Part shown: piece by piece, positions 17,833 through 26,500 of the stretch
How positions within the stretch are numbered: position 1 is the first letter of the stretch
Layout of the letters: each line of letters begins with the position of its first letter
Assembly (NCBI GenBank): GCA_036704825.1
Contig: JAUBSN010000022.1
Location: forward strand, 1-64,000
Source of the DNA: Microcoleus sp036704825
GTDB taxonomy: Bacteria > Cyanobacteriota > Cyanobacteriia > Cyanobacteriales > Microcoleaceae
Length of the DNA: 64,000 nt
Reading direction: 5' to 3'
Notes under the pieces: model-generated
Told to the model about the DNA's origin: nothing
Databases searched by the model: none
What the model saw: only the letters and a program-made list of their open reading frames with translations
Position numbers and translations under genes: made by a program

Positions 17833-19332
17833 TCAGCGCCGAGCTGAGCTATTAGGATTTGGGAGACGGCTAATCACTGTATTGGCCGGTTGTGGTTGGG
17901 GACTTGCGGGTTTTTCGCCAACACCTTTGGCTACCTCAACGCCGTTTTCCTCCAGAATCACGATCGGATCTGCTCCTGGCTTGAGATCGACCCGCTTCAC
18001 CAACACTTGCCCGTTAGACAGCCGCTGCCCGACTTTGACATATCGGCTGGTTGGTTCATTCGGTACTTTGACAATCACTTGCGTCTCGCTCCCGACTTTT
18101 ACCACCCCGCTGACTTCAGTGCCTGTAGCGAGGTCAGTAGAAGGCGGTGGCGGAACTACTGGGATGACGGGAGGAGGCGGCGGATTTGGGTCTACCCACT
18201 GGGGCGGGCGCTTGTCTACTGGAAGTTCCGGCAGATCCGGTACTCCTATGGGTCTGGCTGCTATTGGTTGGGGCGGGCGCGGGGGTGCTGGACGGGCAGC
18301 CGGCCGATTCCGCGCATCTTGGGGTCTACTTGCTATTGGCCCAGTAGTTCCAGGAGGACGGGTGCCAGTACCTATTCTTGCCCTGGCATTGGGGTCTCTC
18401 CATTGGGGGGGGCGCTTGTCTACTGGCAGTTCCGGCAGATCCGGCACTCCTATGGGTCTGGCTGCTATTGGTTCGAGTCCGGGCGGGGATGTGCGAGTAC
18501 GACCTAACTGAGGAGCATTTAACCCCGGAACTAGGGGCGGCGAGCCAATTTGCGCCCCGGTGCCTCCGGGTAAGGAACCATTTCTGCCACCGCCACCTAA
18601 CCGAGGAGCAGTTAGCCCAGGAACCAGGGGAGGCGAGCCAATTTGCCCCCCATCACCTCCGGGTAAGGAACCATTTCTGCCACCGCCACCTAACCGAGGA
18701 GCAGTTAGCCCAGGAACCAGGGGAGGCGAGCCAATTTGCCCCCCATCACCTCCGGGAAGTAAAGAGCCTCCCGGGCCTCGCAGTTGCTGAGTACCTCCTC
18801 GACCGCCCGTGGGTCGCGTAGTGATAGCAACCGTCTGACCAGGTCTGTTAAGTGGGGGGGGAGCCAATAACTCGGGAAGTTCGGGTAGCACGGCAACTTG
18901 TCGCTGTGGCAGTTTGGGAAGTTCTGAGGTAGTCCCACCCGCTCCGTTGGCTCCTGGAGGGATTTGTAATGCGATCGGCGGCAGCGGCCCAAAGGGATCT
19001 AACCCAGAAGGATTGACTGTCACAGGGCCTTGGGGCACAGGCTGAAGCGGAAGCGTTGGATTCCTGTCCTTTTTGTCGCCGATATTTGTTTGAGCCTGTC
19101 TTGCTCGTTCGTCTGGGTTGGTCGATCGAATTAACCCAGGAGGCTGAGCCGCTACTACTGGCGACGGGAAAGCCTGAGCTGCTGGGGTAGGGCTGCCAGT
19201 GGCGGTCGGGGATGGAGAGGCTGGACTGGGGCTGGGGCTGGGGCTGGCTGTGTTGCTGCCCTCGTCCCCACCGCATCCTGCGATCGAGAAAGCTAGTAGT
19301 CCTATAGTCGCAAAATATAAAAGTTTGTGCAT
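17833..19332 (-). CDS. Proline/glycine-rich repeat lipoprotein
   Basis: 499 residues from the ATG at 19332 (MHKLLYFATIG); upstream codons are rejected because the signal peptide starts here. Lipobox SIAGC places the lipid at Cys20. A Ser/Pro stretch (SPSPSPSPASPSPTATGSP) follows. Residues about 190-290 hold Gly/Pro repeats of 31 residues (LPGGDGGQIGSPPLVPGL then TAPRLGGGGRNGS). Another pair of repeats reads RPIGVPDLPELPVDKRPPQW. The C-terminal 110 residues form a compact domain (TDLATGTEVSGVVKVGSETQVIVKVPNEPTSRYVKVGQRLSNG) resembling a small beta domain of unknown class. It probably sits in the outer envelope. EF-P, encoded at 2.6 kb, is needed for such proline runs. Confidence 0.85.
   Translation of the reverse strand: MHKLLYFATIGLLAFSIAGCGGDEGSNTASPSPSPSPASPSPTATGSPTPAAQAFPSPVVAAQPPGLIRSTNPDERARQAQTNIGDKKDRNPTLPLQPVPQGPVTVNPSGLDPFGPLPPIALQIPPGANGAGGTTSELPKLPQRQVAVLPELPELLAPPPLNRPGQTVAITTRPTGGRGGTQQLRGPGGSLLPGGDGGQIGSPPLVPGLTAPRLGGGGRNGSLPGGDGGQIGSPPLVPGLTAPRLGGGGRNGSLPGGTGAQIGSPPLVPGLNAPQLGRTRTSPPGLEPIAARPIGVPDLPELPVDKRPPQWRDPNARARIGTGTRPPGTTGPIASRPQDARNRPAARPAPPRPPQPIAARPIGVPDLPELPVDKRPPQWVDPNPPPPPVIPVVPPPPSTDLATGTEVSGVVKVGSETQVIVKVPNEPTSRYVKVGQRLSNGQVLVKRVDLKPGADPIVILEENGVEVAKGVGEKPASPQPQPANTVISRLPNPNSSARR
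18563..18754. repeat. 93-bp tandem repeats inside the lipoprotein gene
   Basis: Two full, nearly identical 93-base units begin at 18563 and 18656, and a third starts at 18749. They encode 31-residue repeats. High identity at the DNA level suggests recent expansion by slippage or unequal crossing-over. Confidence 0.9.
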
Positions 19333-19430
19333 TGCCGATCGCCCCCAAATGCTTAATTTCAAGAGATCCAACCAGGCTCTGCAATTACAGCCTGTTGTCG
19401 TTTTAAGTCTATCAAAAATTTTGGTTTAAA

Positions 19431-20785
19431 ACCCCGTCCTTACAGGACGGCTTTCTCTTAATCTACTATGGCATCTGCCTGTAAAGCTTTGTGAACACAT
19501 TTAGCAGTATTAAGCTGACGCTGTTAGCATAAGAATCTCGTGATGAGGTCGAACTCATGCTAGTTTTTGAATTCAAAGCATACGGTAAAAAGCAGCAATT
19601 TGACGCTGTAGACGAAGCAATTAGAACAGTGCAATTCATCCGCAACAAAGCATTACGCTTTTGGATAGAAAACGAAAAAGTCAACAAGTATGACTTGAAT
19701 AAGTACAGCGCTATTTTAGCTAAATAATTTCCGTTTTGCGATGAATTGAACAGCATGGCTCGACAATCTAGCGCAGACAGAGCATGGTCGGCGATCGCCA
19801 GATTTTACGACAACCGTAAAAAGAAAATTCCCGGAAAAAAGGGATTTCCGCAATTCCAGAAAGACAACCGTTCAGCCGAATACAAAACGACCGGGTGGCG
19901 TCTGGCAGCCGACCGAAAATCTATCACTTTTACCGATAAAAAGGGAATTGGAAAACTCAAACTAAAAGGAACGCGCGACTTACATTTTTATCAACCTGCT
20001 CAAATCAAACGAGTACGCTTAGTAAAACGAGCCGATGGGTATTACATCCAGTTTTGCATTCAAGTTGACCGTTCTGAAAACATCGAAGTCACAGGCAGCG
20101 CCATCGGGTTAGACGTAGGAATCAAAGAGTTCTACACAGACTCTAATGGCGTTGCAGTTGATAATCCGCGCTTCCTGGGCAAAGGAGAACGCAGATTAAA
20201 GAAAGCTCAAAGACGAGTTTCAAAGCAGTCTTGCGGTTCAGAAAACAGAAAAAAAGCTAGAGTGATTCTAGGGAAACGCCACCTCAAAATAAGTAGACAA
20301 CGTAAAGATTTTGCTGTGAAATTGGCTCTCCGGCGTCATCCAGTCTAACGACTGTGTAGTCTACGAAGATTTGAGGATTAAAAATATGGTGAAGAATCAC
20401 TGTCTAGCTAAATCGATTAACGACGCATCTTGGTATATGTTCCGAGTGTGGCTGGAGTATTTCGGTAAAGTATTCGGAAGAATTACAGTTGCCGTGCCAG
20501 CCAATGGAACAAGTCAAGAATGCTCTAGTTGCGGAACAGTTGTTAAGAAAAGTCTATCAACGCGAACGCACGTTTGTCGGTGTGGATGCGTGCTCGATAG
20601 AGATTGGAATGCTGCTAGAAATATCCTAAGTCGGGGATTAAGTACGGTGGGGCACACCGGAACTTGGATCTTAAATCCGAACGCTTGTGGAGAGTTGACC
20701 GCTACCGATGTTGAAGCAATTCTACCTCGGCAAGTCGATTCGGCGAATCAAGAATCCCCTCGGCTTTAGCTAGGGGAGTGTCAAC
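19431..20785 (+). mobile_element. IS200/IS605-type element carrying only a decayed tnpB
   Basis: The left hairpin is CCGTCCT-TAC-AGGACGG (19434-19450) and the right end is the hairpin TCCCCT...AGGGGA (20755-20777) followed by GTGTCAA, typical of IS605-group right ends. No tnpA is present. The right end overlaps the 3' part of tnpB, where the guide RNA (omega RNA) of active TnpB is normally encoded. Exact ends are inferred. Confidence 0.75.
19557..20769 (+). pseudogene. tnpB: tnpB (RNA-guided nuclease of IS200/IS605), nonsense and frameshift
   Basis: Starts MLVFEFKAYGKKQQ at 19557. An in-frame TAA at 19725-19727 interrupts the LAK/FPFCDELNSMARQSS segment, probably from GAA. The frame then runs to about 20326-20335, where a small indel shifts it by one; the C-terminal third resumes in the other frame with VIQSNDCVVYEDLRIKNM. 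All three RuvC acidic positions can be seen across the pieces (GLDVGIKEF, VYEDL, LDRDWNAARN), as can the zinc ribbon CSSC...CRCG. The gene product cannot be made whole. A degraded transposon nuclease is the clear reading; a sequencing error would need two separate faults. Confidence 0.93.
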
Positions 20786-20934
20786 TGTGTTCGATGTTAT
20801 GCAATCTCTTGAAAATTGCCAAGTTTTCGTGACGATCCGATCGGGCTCTTCGGGCGCTGGGTTTTGGGCGAGCAAGTTAGGATATCAATGGCGGTCCTTG
20901 TTGGACATATTGAATCAATTAAGGTATTTAGATC

Positions 20935-21582
20935 ATGGCAAAAGTGATTCTCAAGCGAATTTGGCGATCGGGCTTGGTTTGTGCGAGCGTTTTGGTTGGT
21001 CTGGGATCGGTGGGGGGCGGCGAGGTGCATTCTGATTCACATCAGCCAGAAACCCAGGTGATGACATTGATGCCCGATGTGAGTTCCCAGCAGCTAGATC
21101 GCACTATAACGGGATCGGGATTGACAACTGGCAAATTGTACTCTCAGTTTTGGAACCCATCCAATTCTGGTGCTAAACCGCGAGCAAATCAACCTGCTCG
21201 GCCACGGGGGAATCCACAGGTATTTCAAGCTAAAATCAAGCGCCGCGCAGGCGGGACGCCGGTGATTGATGTGGTATTTAACGGCAACAAGACTTTTGAG
21301 ATGATTCTCGATACCGGGGCGAGCGGCACTTTGATTTCTCAGCGGATGGCTACTGCACTGGGAGTAAAGCCAGTGCGTACCGTGAGAGCGGGGATCGCTG
21401 ACGGTAGCGTTGTCGAGTTTCCGATCGGCGTCGTGCGATCGATTCGGGTTGGGGGTGCTGCGATCCAAAATGTCGAAGTGGCGATCGCCAAACAAATGCC
21501 AATAGGTCTGCTCGGCCACGATTTCTTTGGCAATTACGATGTAAAAATTAAAAAAGATGTTGTAGAATTTTATGTCCGCTGA
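20935..21582 (+). CDS. Retropepsin-like (clan AA) aspartic protease, exported
   Basis: 215 residues. Basic start and hydrophobic run at 10-28 act as signal peptide or anchor. The protease domain covers about 95-215, with the catalytic DTGAS at 126-130 (MILDTGASGTLIS), a flap-like region (ADGSVVEFPIGVV) and the second family mark LLGHDFFGNYDVKI. One lobe only, so it should act as a dimer like other bacterial retropepsins (TIGR02281-like). Such proteins are frequent in cyanobacteria and proteobacteria; their targets are unknown. About 60 bases of the region before it carry no other gene. Confidence 0.9.
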   Translation: MAKVILKRIWRSGLVCASVLVGLGSVGGGEVHSDSHQPETQVMTLMPDVSSQQLDRTITGSGLTTGKLYSQFWNPSNSGAKPRANQPARPRGNPQVFQAKIKRRAGGTPVIDVVFNGNKTFEMILDTGASGTLISQRMATALGVKPVRTVRAGIADGSVVEFPIGVVRSIRVGGAAIQNVEVAIAKQMPIGLLGHDFFGNYDVKIKKDVVEFYVR

Positions 21583-22011
21583 GTGTGAGCGGAGTTGGAA
21601 AGCGATTTTTGCTCTACTCGAGTCCTATAAATTTATTCGCAGCTCGGTCAAGGCTTTTAAAATTATTGGTTGAGACGGTAGCAAAATGCAACCAAGTGTG
21701 GTATGGTTCTTAGTGTTTCAAGAGCCACCGACGGTTAAACTGTCCGTAAAATCCGACCACAAAAGCACGGCTGGTGTTGGTGAGCTCGGTAACAGTCTCC
21801 GACAACGATTCACAGTACAAGCCCAGGCAATCAATTAAACAATTCGCCAAGCAGGTCGAAATTAGTTCCCAAAATGCTGTGGCTGAGAGAATTTTAGTTG
21901 GCATTGTTCAGCCGGAGCCTAGAAAATATGTAAACTGATTAGCGGCAGATGTTCCGCAAAATCGGCAATCATGACGATCGAGAAATTAACTATTGTAAAT
22001 AAGGTATTCGC
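21583..22011. other. Intergenic, no gene seen
   Basis: About 430 bases before gpmI. Possible short frames have no family resemblance and poor composition. No repeat or RNA fold stood out. The gpmI promoter is expected toward the right end. Confidence 0.5.
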
Positions 22012-23610
22012 ATGGCACAAGCGTCTGTATCTCCTGTAGTGCTGATTATTCTAGACGGCTGGGGTTATCGTGAAGAAAAAGACGGAAATGCGATCGCCGC
22101 GGCAAAAACACCCGTGATGGACAGTCTCTGGGCCGCTTATCCCCGAACTCTGATTCACACATCCGGCCGGGCGGTAGGGCTGCCAGACGGGCAAATGGGC
22201 AACTCAGAGGTCGGTCACTTGAATCTGGGCGCGGGCCGCGTGGTTCCTCAAGAGTTGGTGCGGATCTCGGATGCCGTCGAAGACGGTTCTTTGCTCAACA
22301 ACCGCGCGCTGGTTGAGCTTTGCGAGAAAGTGCGTCTTCGGGGCGGCAAGTTGCACCTGACAGGTCTTTGTTCCGAGGGCGGGGTTCACTCGCATCTGAG
22401 TCACATTTTGGGTTTGCTCGAATTAGCAAAGGCACAGGGAATTTCTGAGGTTTGCATTCACGCGATTACAGACGGCCGCGATACTACTCCGAAAGAGGGC
22501 GTAGAAGCTTTAGCAAAGATTGAAAGTTATATAGAAAAGGTAGGGGTCGGTCGGATTGCGACCATCAGCGGCCGCTACTACGCGATGGACAGGGACAAGC
22601 GCTGGGATCGCGTGCAGCGCGCTTACGAGGTGATGACGACTGAGGTGGCGCCTGACGGTCGATCGGCTGTTGATGTGTTGCGGGCATCTTATGCTGAAGG
22701 AGTGACCGACGAGTTTGCAGTTCCGACTCGGATTTCTCCGGGGGCGGTGGCATCCGGGGATGGGATGATTTTCTTTAATTTTCGCCCGGACCGGGCGAGA
22801 GAATTGACTCAGGCTTTTGTATCTCCCGATTTTAAGGGGTTTGAACGGCAGTTAATCGATCCCTTGGCGTTTGCAACTTTTACTCAGTACGACCCGAAAC
22901 TGTCAGTAATGGTGGCTTTTGAACCGCAGAATTTGAACAATATTCTGGGCGAGGTGATTTCTAAGCACGGTTTGCGGCAGTTGCGGACGGCGGAAACTGA
23001 AAAGTACGCTCATGTGACTTATTTTTTTAATGGGGGTCTGGAAGAGCCTTTTGCAGGGGAAGACCGCGAGTTGGTGCAGAGTCCGATGGTGGCCACTTAC
23101 GATGAGGCCCCCCAGATGTCGGCCGCCGAGGTGACGGATGGGGCGGTGACGGCTTTGGCAAAAGGCATCTATTCCTTTATGGTAATTAACTACGCTAACC
23201 CGGATATGGTCGGTCATACGGGGATGATGGATGCGACGGTAATTGCGATCGAAACTGTGGATAAATGTTTGGGGCGGCTGTTGGCGGCGATTAGCAAAGC
23301 AGGAGGTACGGCAATTATTATTGCTGACCACGGCAATGCTGAACTGATGTTCGACGAGGACGGGCATCCCTGGACGGCTCACACTACTAACCCGGTGCCG
23401 TTTATTTTAGTAGAAGGCGAAGGTCTGAAGATTCCGGGTCACGGAACGGATGTTCCTCTGAGGGCTGACGGTTGTTTGGCGGATATTGCGCCGACGATTC
23501 TGGAGCTGTTGAGGTTGCCTCAGCCCCCGGAGATGACGGGACGCTCTATGATACGATCGGCTGAGTTTGAAGTTCGCGCCAACCGCACTCCGGTGCGAGT
23601 CCGATTGTAG
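22012..23610 (+). CDS. gpmI: 2,3-bisphosphoglycerate-independent phosphoglycerate mutase
   Basis: 532 residues, full length. Interconverts 3- and 2-phosphoglycerate in glycolysis, in the cytoplasm. Start ILDGWGYRE with metal ligand Asp15, catalytic Ser65 in GQMGNSEVGH, HAITDGRDTTP, RYYAMDRDKRWDR, FFNFRPDRARE, and the second metal site with NYANPDMVGHTG and DHGNAE...HTTNPVPF. It lies upstream of secG on the same strand, the order usual in cyanobacteria, though a 336-base spacer with hairpins separates them here. Confidence 0.98.
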   Translation: MAQASVSPVVLIILDGWGYREEKDGNAIAAAKTPVMDSLWAAYPRTLIHTSGRAVGLPDGQMGNSEVGHLNLGAGRVVPQELVRISDAVEDGSLLNNRALVELCEKVRLRGGKLHLTGLCSEGGVHSHLSHILGLLELAKAQGISEVCIHAITDGRDTTPKEGVEALAKIESYIEKVGVGRIATISGRYYAMDRDKRWDRVQRAYEVMTTEVAPDGRSAVDVLRASYAEGVTDEFAVPTRISPGAVASGDGMIFFNFRPDRARELTQAFVSPDFKGFERQLIDPLAFATFTQYDPKLSVMVAFEPQNLNNILGEVISKHGLRQLRTAETEKYAHVTYFFNGGLEEPFAGEDRELVQSPMVATYDEAPQMSAAEVTDGAVTALAKGIYSFMVINYANPDMVGHTGMMDATVIAIETVDKCLGRLLAAISKAGGTAIIIADHGNAELMFDEDGHPWTAHTTNPVPFILVEGEGLKIPGHGTDVPLRADGCLADIAPTILELLRLPQPPEMTGRSMIRSAEFEVRANRTPVRVRL

Positions 23611-23946
23611 TAGGGCTGGGCGAAATCTTGCTAAAGGTGGGGATACGGCACTGCTTTTCGTCGTGTCAATTTAAGGTATAAGCCATAGTCCGACAGGGGT
23701 TGAAACCCCTGCCTCATAGCGAAAGTCCTCTCAAGAGGACTGAGAAGAACAATTTTTAAACTCATGAGTCCTCATAGCGAGGACTTTAGCTATTAGACAG
23801 GGAATTCATTCCCTGGCGGACTGGCGGACTAACAGCTTAATTGACAACAATGGGTACTGCCGTGCCCCTAACCGAGTTTGTGCGCGATCGACTGAATTTG
23901 ATATGATGATTGATTACCGATTACTAATTACCAATTACCCCTGATT
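23611..23946. repeat. gpmI-secG spacer with two perfect hairpins
   Basis: CAGGGGTT-GA-AACCCCTG (23694-23711) and AGTCCTCT-CA-AGAGGACT (23724-23741) are 8-bp stems with 2-base loops. A later stretch repeats the CATAGCGARGACTTT motif. No gene. The hairpins could attenuate read-through into secG. Confidence 0.7.
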
Positions 23947-24186
23947 ATGGATATTGTTTCTGTGTTACAAGTTATCTGGTCTTTGTCTGCTTTAGGACTT
24001 GTGGTTTTTGTATTGCTGCACAGTCCTAAAGGCGATGGTATTGGAGGAATTGGCGGACAAGCTCAATTGTTTACCAGCGCCAAGAGTGCAGAAACGAGTT
24101 TGAACCGGATTACTTGGGGTCTGTCTATTGTTTTTATGGGTTTGACTGTGATTTTGAGTGCTGGTTGGTTGGCGCCTAAGTTATAA
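23947..24186 (+). CDS. secG: Preprotein translocase subunit SecG
   Basis: 79 residues with two membrane spans (about 4-23 and 55-76) joined by the conserved loop LLHSPKGDGIGGIGGQAQLF. SecG assists SecYE in moving proteins through the plasma and thylakoid membranes. Length, topology and position after gpmI agree with the family. Confidence 0.95.
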   Translation: MDIVSVLQVIWSLSALGLVVFVLLHSPKGDGIGGIGGQAQLFTSAKSAETSLNRITWGLSIVFMGLTVILSAGWLAPKL

Positions 24187-24199
24187 GATTCGGATTTTT

Positions 24200-24271
24200 A
24201 ACCGCAGATGAACGCGGATAGACGCAGATAATATCAAGTTCATCTGCGTTTATTTGTGTCTATCTGCGGTT
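24200..24271. repeat. Inverted repeat built of CATCTGCGGTT units
   Basis: AACCGCAGATGAACGCGGAT at the left faces a right arm ending CTATCTGCGGTT. Same family as 15156-15256. Its right arm ends 6 bases before the ATG at 24278, so it forms the leader of the next gene. Confidence 0.85.
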
Positions 24272-24277
24272 GCAAAA

Positions 24278-25009
24278 ATGCGGTTGTGGAAAGTTACGGT
24301 AAAAGCTCGATTGCTGGCTGGTTTGGGTTTGGCTTTATGTTGTTTTAGCCTGATAATTTTTAGTCAGGTTAATACTCCTGCCGCGACTGTTTCTTCTCTC
24401 CCGAATAGTTTGCCGAATCCACAGGTTCATCCTTTGCCGCCAACGCTAGCGAATTGGCAAGATTCCACGGATAGCGGTGATTATTTTGAGCAGGTTAAGC
24501 CACCGAATTTCGGTCATTTGTTGTGGTCTAAGTTTCCGATTCAGGTTTATGTTGAGCGTCCAGTTGATGCTAATAAGTCTGAAGAATGGGTGGAGGCTGT
24601 GTTGAATGTTGTCCGCGAATGGGGGGTTTATTTGCCTTTGGAAGTGGTGGATAGTTCGGAGGTGGCTGATATTAGGATTTTACGTCGGGCTCCGCCTTTG
24701 CGTCAAGGGGTTTTGCGATCGCGTTCTGGAGAGGCTACCTATGAATTGTACGCCCGTCGCGATGGGGATAAAACTGTGTTATCTCATCGGTTTTCGGTTT
24801 ATTTGAATCCGAATCAAGTCGGTAAGTATGTTCCCGCGACGGCGCGGCACGAGTTGGGTCACGCTTTGGGAATTTGGGGCCACAGTTTGATGGAAACTGA
24901 TGTGCTTTATTTTTCTCAGGTGAGAAATCCTCCGCCTATTTCAGCGAGGGATGTTAATACTTTGAAGCGGGTTTATCAGCAGCCGACTCGCTTGGGGTGG
25001 GAATTTTAG
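24278..25009 (+). CDS. Zinc metallopeptidase, HExxH type, exported
   Basis: 243 residues from the ATG at 24278; the frame upstream lies in repeat DNA. Signal/anchor at about 10-32 (ARLLAGLGLALCCFSLIIFS). Residues 80-235 are a matrixin-like domain. Zinc motif HELGHALGIWGH: His191, Glu192, His195 and His202; a methionine (SLMETDVLYF) follows. The third histidine is one residue later than in the strict HExxHxxGxxH consensus. Probably a secreted or periplasmic protease; its N-terminal 50 residues after the signal are Pro/Asn-rich and may be a propeptide or linker. No inhibitor or target is nearby. Confidence 0.87.
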   Translation: MRLWKVTVKARLLAGLGLALCCFSLIIFSQVNTPAATVSSLPNSLPNPQVHPLPPTLANWQDSTDSGDYFEQVKPPNFGHLLWSKFPIQVYVERPVDANKSEEWVEAVLNVVREWGVYLPLEVVDSSEVADIRILRRAPPLRQGVLRSRSGEATYELYARRDGDKTVLSHRFSVYLNPNQVGKYVPATARHELGHALGIWGHSLMETDVLYFSQVRNPPPISARDVNTLKRVYQQPTRLGWEF

Positions 25010-25114
25010 TTGAAACCACAAATTCCCGGCGATTGGAAATCGCGTCTGCACAAACTTTCGTCCGCGCAACGCGAGACTAAAAAAACATAATAGTTAATAG
25101 GAAATATCAGGAAA

Positions 25115-25549
25115 ATGAAAGATGAATGTTTTGGGATTGTGCCGATTTTTGGAAAGGAAGCTGATGCTTTGTTTTTGTTGATCCAACATCAAGCGGGACA
25201 TTGGGCTTTTCCGAAAGGTCACGCGAATCCTGGGGAATCTCCTGCGGAAACGGCAAGGCGGGAATTTGAGGAGGAAACTGGTATATCGGATTTTGAAATG
25301 CTGGATGAGCCGAGTTTTACGGAACACTATTCTTTTGTTAAGGATGGGGAGCCGATTGAAAAGACTGTGACTTATTTTTTAGGTTTTGTCAAGTCGATGG
25401 AAGTTGTTTTGCAAGAGGAGGAAGTTCAAAATTCTGCTTGGCTTTCTTTTGAGGAAGCTGTTAAGCGGATTACTTTTGATGCTAATCGCCAAATGTTTGG
25501 GGAAGTTAAAGCATATTTGGATGGCAGCAAGTTAAAGGTCGGCGGTTGA
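25115..25549 (+). CDS. Nudix hydrolase, Ap4A-hydrolase-like
   Basis: 144 residues. The Nudix box is complete: Gly-x5-Glu-x7-ArgGlu-x2-GluGlu-x-Gly, seen as GHANPGES then ARREFEEETGI. The stretch GHWAFPKGHANPGES is like that of bis(5'-nucleosyl)-tetraphosphatases. YFLGFVKS and an aromatic W (NSAWLSFEEA) continue the fold. It likely hydrolyses diadenosine polyphosphates or similar nucleotides in the cytoplasm; the exact substrate is inferred. A diverged hairpin repeat lies just upstream (about 25026-25055). Confidence 0.92.
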   Translation: MKDECFGIVPIFGKEADALFLLIQHQAGHWAFPKGHANPGESPAETARREFEEETGISDFEMLDEPSFTEHYSFVKDGEPIEKTVTYFLGFVKSMEVVLQEEEVQNSAWLSFEEAVKRITFDANRQMFGEVKAYLDGSKLKVGG

Positions 25550-25621
25550 AACCGCTACTCGACAAAGGAAGTTCCTTTCTAAAAGACTAAGAAAATTTAA
25601 GACCAAATCTGGATTTGGGAA

Positions 25622-25721
25622 CCCCTTTATACCATCGCACTTGTAGGGTGCGTCGCCACGGATAATTCTCGCTGACGGACAATGATTTAAGAGCGACGCA
25701 CCCTACGATATCATAAAGGGG
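25622..25721. repeat. 100-bp palindrome, MITE-like
   Basis: Nested inverted arms: CCCCTTTAT...ATAAAGGGG outside and GTAGGGTGCGTCGC (25643-25656) / GCGACGCACCCTAC (25693-25706) inside, a perfect 14-bp stem. The loop holds no gene. Arms of the GTAGGGTGCGTCGC type are common in dispersed cyanobacterial elements. Confidence 0.85.
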
Positions 25722-25772
25722 GTGGAAGAGAGCGGAGTTGGTATAAGACGGATTTGGTATAAGTTATGATTG

Positions 25773-25806
25773 AAAAACCCGGTAAATTTTGCGATACCGG
25801 GTTTTT
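25773..25806. terminator. Bidirectional terminator between Nudix and rhodanese genes
   Basis: AAAAACCCGGTA pairs with TACCGGGTTTTT across 10 bases, with A and T tracts on both sides. The genes on either side converge on it. Confidence 0.8.
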
Positions 25807-25987
25807 TAAGTGTCAGATTCGGCGGGCGAATCCTGCCACAAATCTGAGATTGTATCGTTTCCGGTTGCATCGGAATAATAAAATGGAGTCAAAAGTCAAC
25901 ACTCAAAAATTATTCATTTTTTAGACTGACAGTCAACCGTCAACACTCAACAGTCAACAATCACGGACGGTGCAACCGGAATTGATA

Positions 25988-26500
25988 TTATTTGTTGATT
26001 TTCTGCGCTGCTGCGTGGTGTTGCAAGCGAGAGAAAACGTTGTAGGCATCGGGGCCGGGATTGTCGTGTTCGACTGCGCCGTCGATGGGGCCGTCGATGG
26101 CTTTCCAAGCAGGAATTCCGCCTTTTAGTTCGGCTACTTTTCTAAAGCCTGCTGCGCGCAGAAGATTGGCAGCTTCGGCGGTTTGTTCGTCGTTTTCGCC
26201 GTAGATGTAGATGTCGCGGATGGGTTCTAAACTCGATTGTGCTCTAGCGACTAATTCGTCTATTGGCATCGGTACGGCGCCGGTAATGTGGCTTTTGGCG
26301 AAGGTTTCAAAATCGCGGGCGTCGATGATTGTGAGTCCTGGTTCGCCCCAATCTAAACGGGCTTTGAGGTCGTGGCTAGAGGCTTGAGCTTTTAAACCGG
26401 GAGGGGTGGGAGTAAGGTCGGGAAGTTTTTCTTTGATGTCTGAAATTTTGTCGGGAATAGTTTTCATGGCTAAACTGTTGTTGAATGTTTTGATTGCCAT
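25988..26500 (-). CDS. Rhodanese-homology protein lacking the catalytic cysteine
   Basis: 170 residues. A single rhodanese domain (about 45-145): LTIIDARDFETFAKSHITGAVPMP is the canonical first half, and LLRAAGFRKVAELKGGIPAWKA the end. The active-site loop, normally starting with Cys (VYC), reads IYGENDEQTA, so the sulfur-carrying cysteine is replaced by glycine. It therefore cannot act as a sulfurtransferase by the normal route and may be a binding or regulatory module. N- and C-terminal extensions are short and lack cysteines. The start at 26500 (MAIKTFNNS) is the longest; a later Met (MKTIPDKIS) is possible. Confidence 0.9.
   Translation of the reverse strand: MAIKTFNNSLAMKTIPDKISDIKEKLPDLTPTPPGLKAQASSHDLKARLDWGEPGLTIIDARDFETFAKSHITGAVPMPIDELVARAQSSLEPIRDIYIYGENDEQTAEAANLLRAAGFRKVAELKGGIPAWKAIDGPIDGAVEHDNPGPDAYNVFSRLQHHAAAQKINK

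Noticed and set aside
18470..18486. GGTTCGAGTCC word like a tRNA T-arm
   Set aside because: It lies inside the lipoprotein repeats and no acceptor or anticodon stem can be drawn around it.
17882..18821. Long plus-strand frames opposite the proline-rich lipoprotein
   Set aside because: Gly/Arg/Trp-rich composition arises from antisense reading of Pro/Gly repeats; the minus-strand frame has a lipobox and a conserved end.
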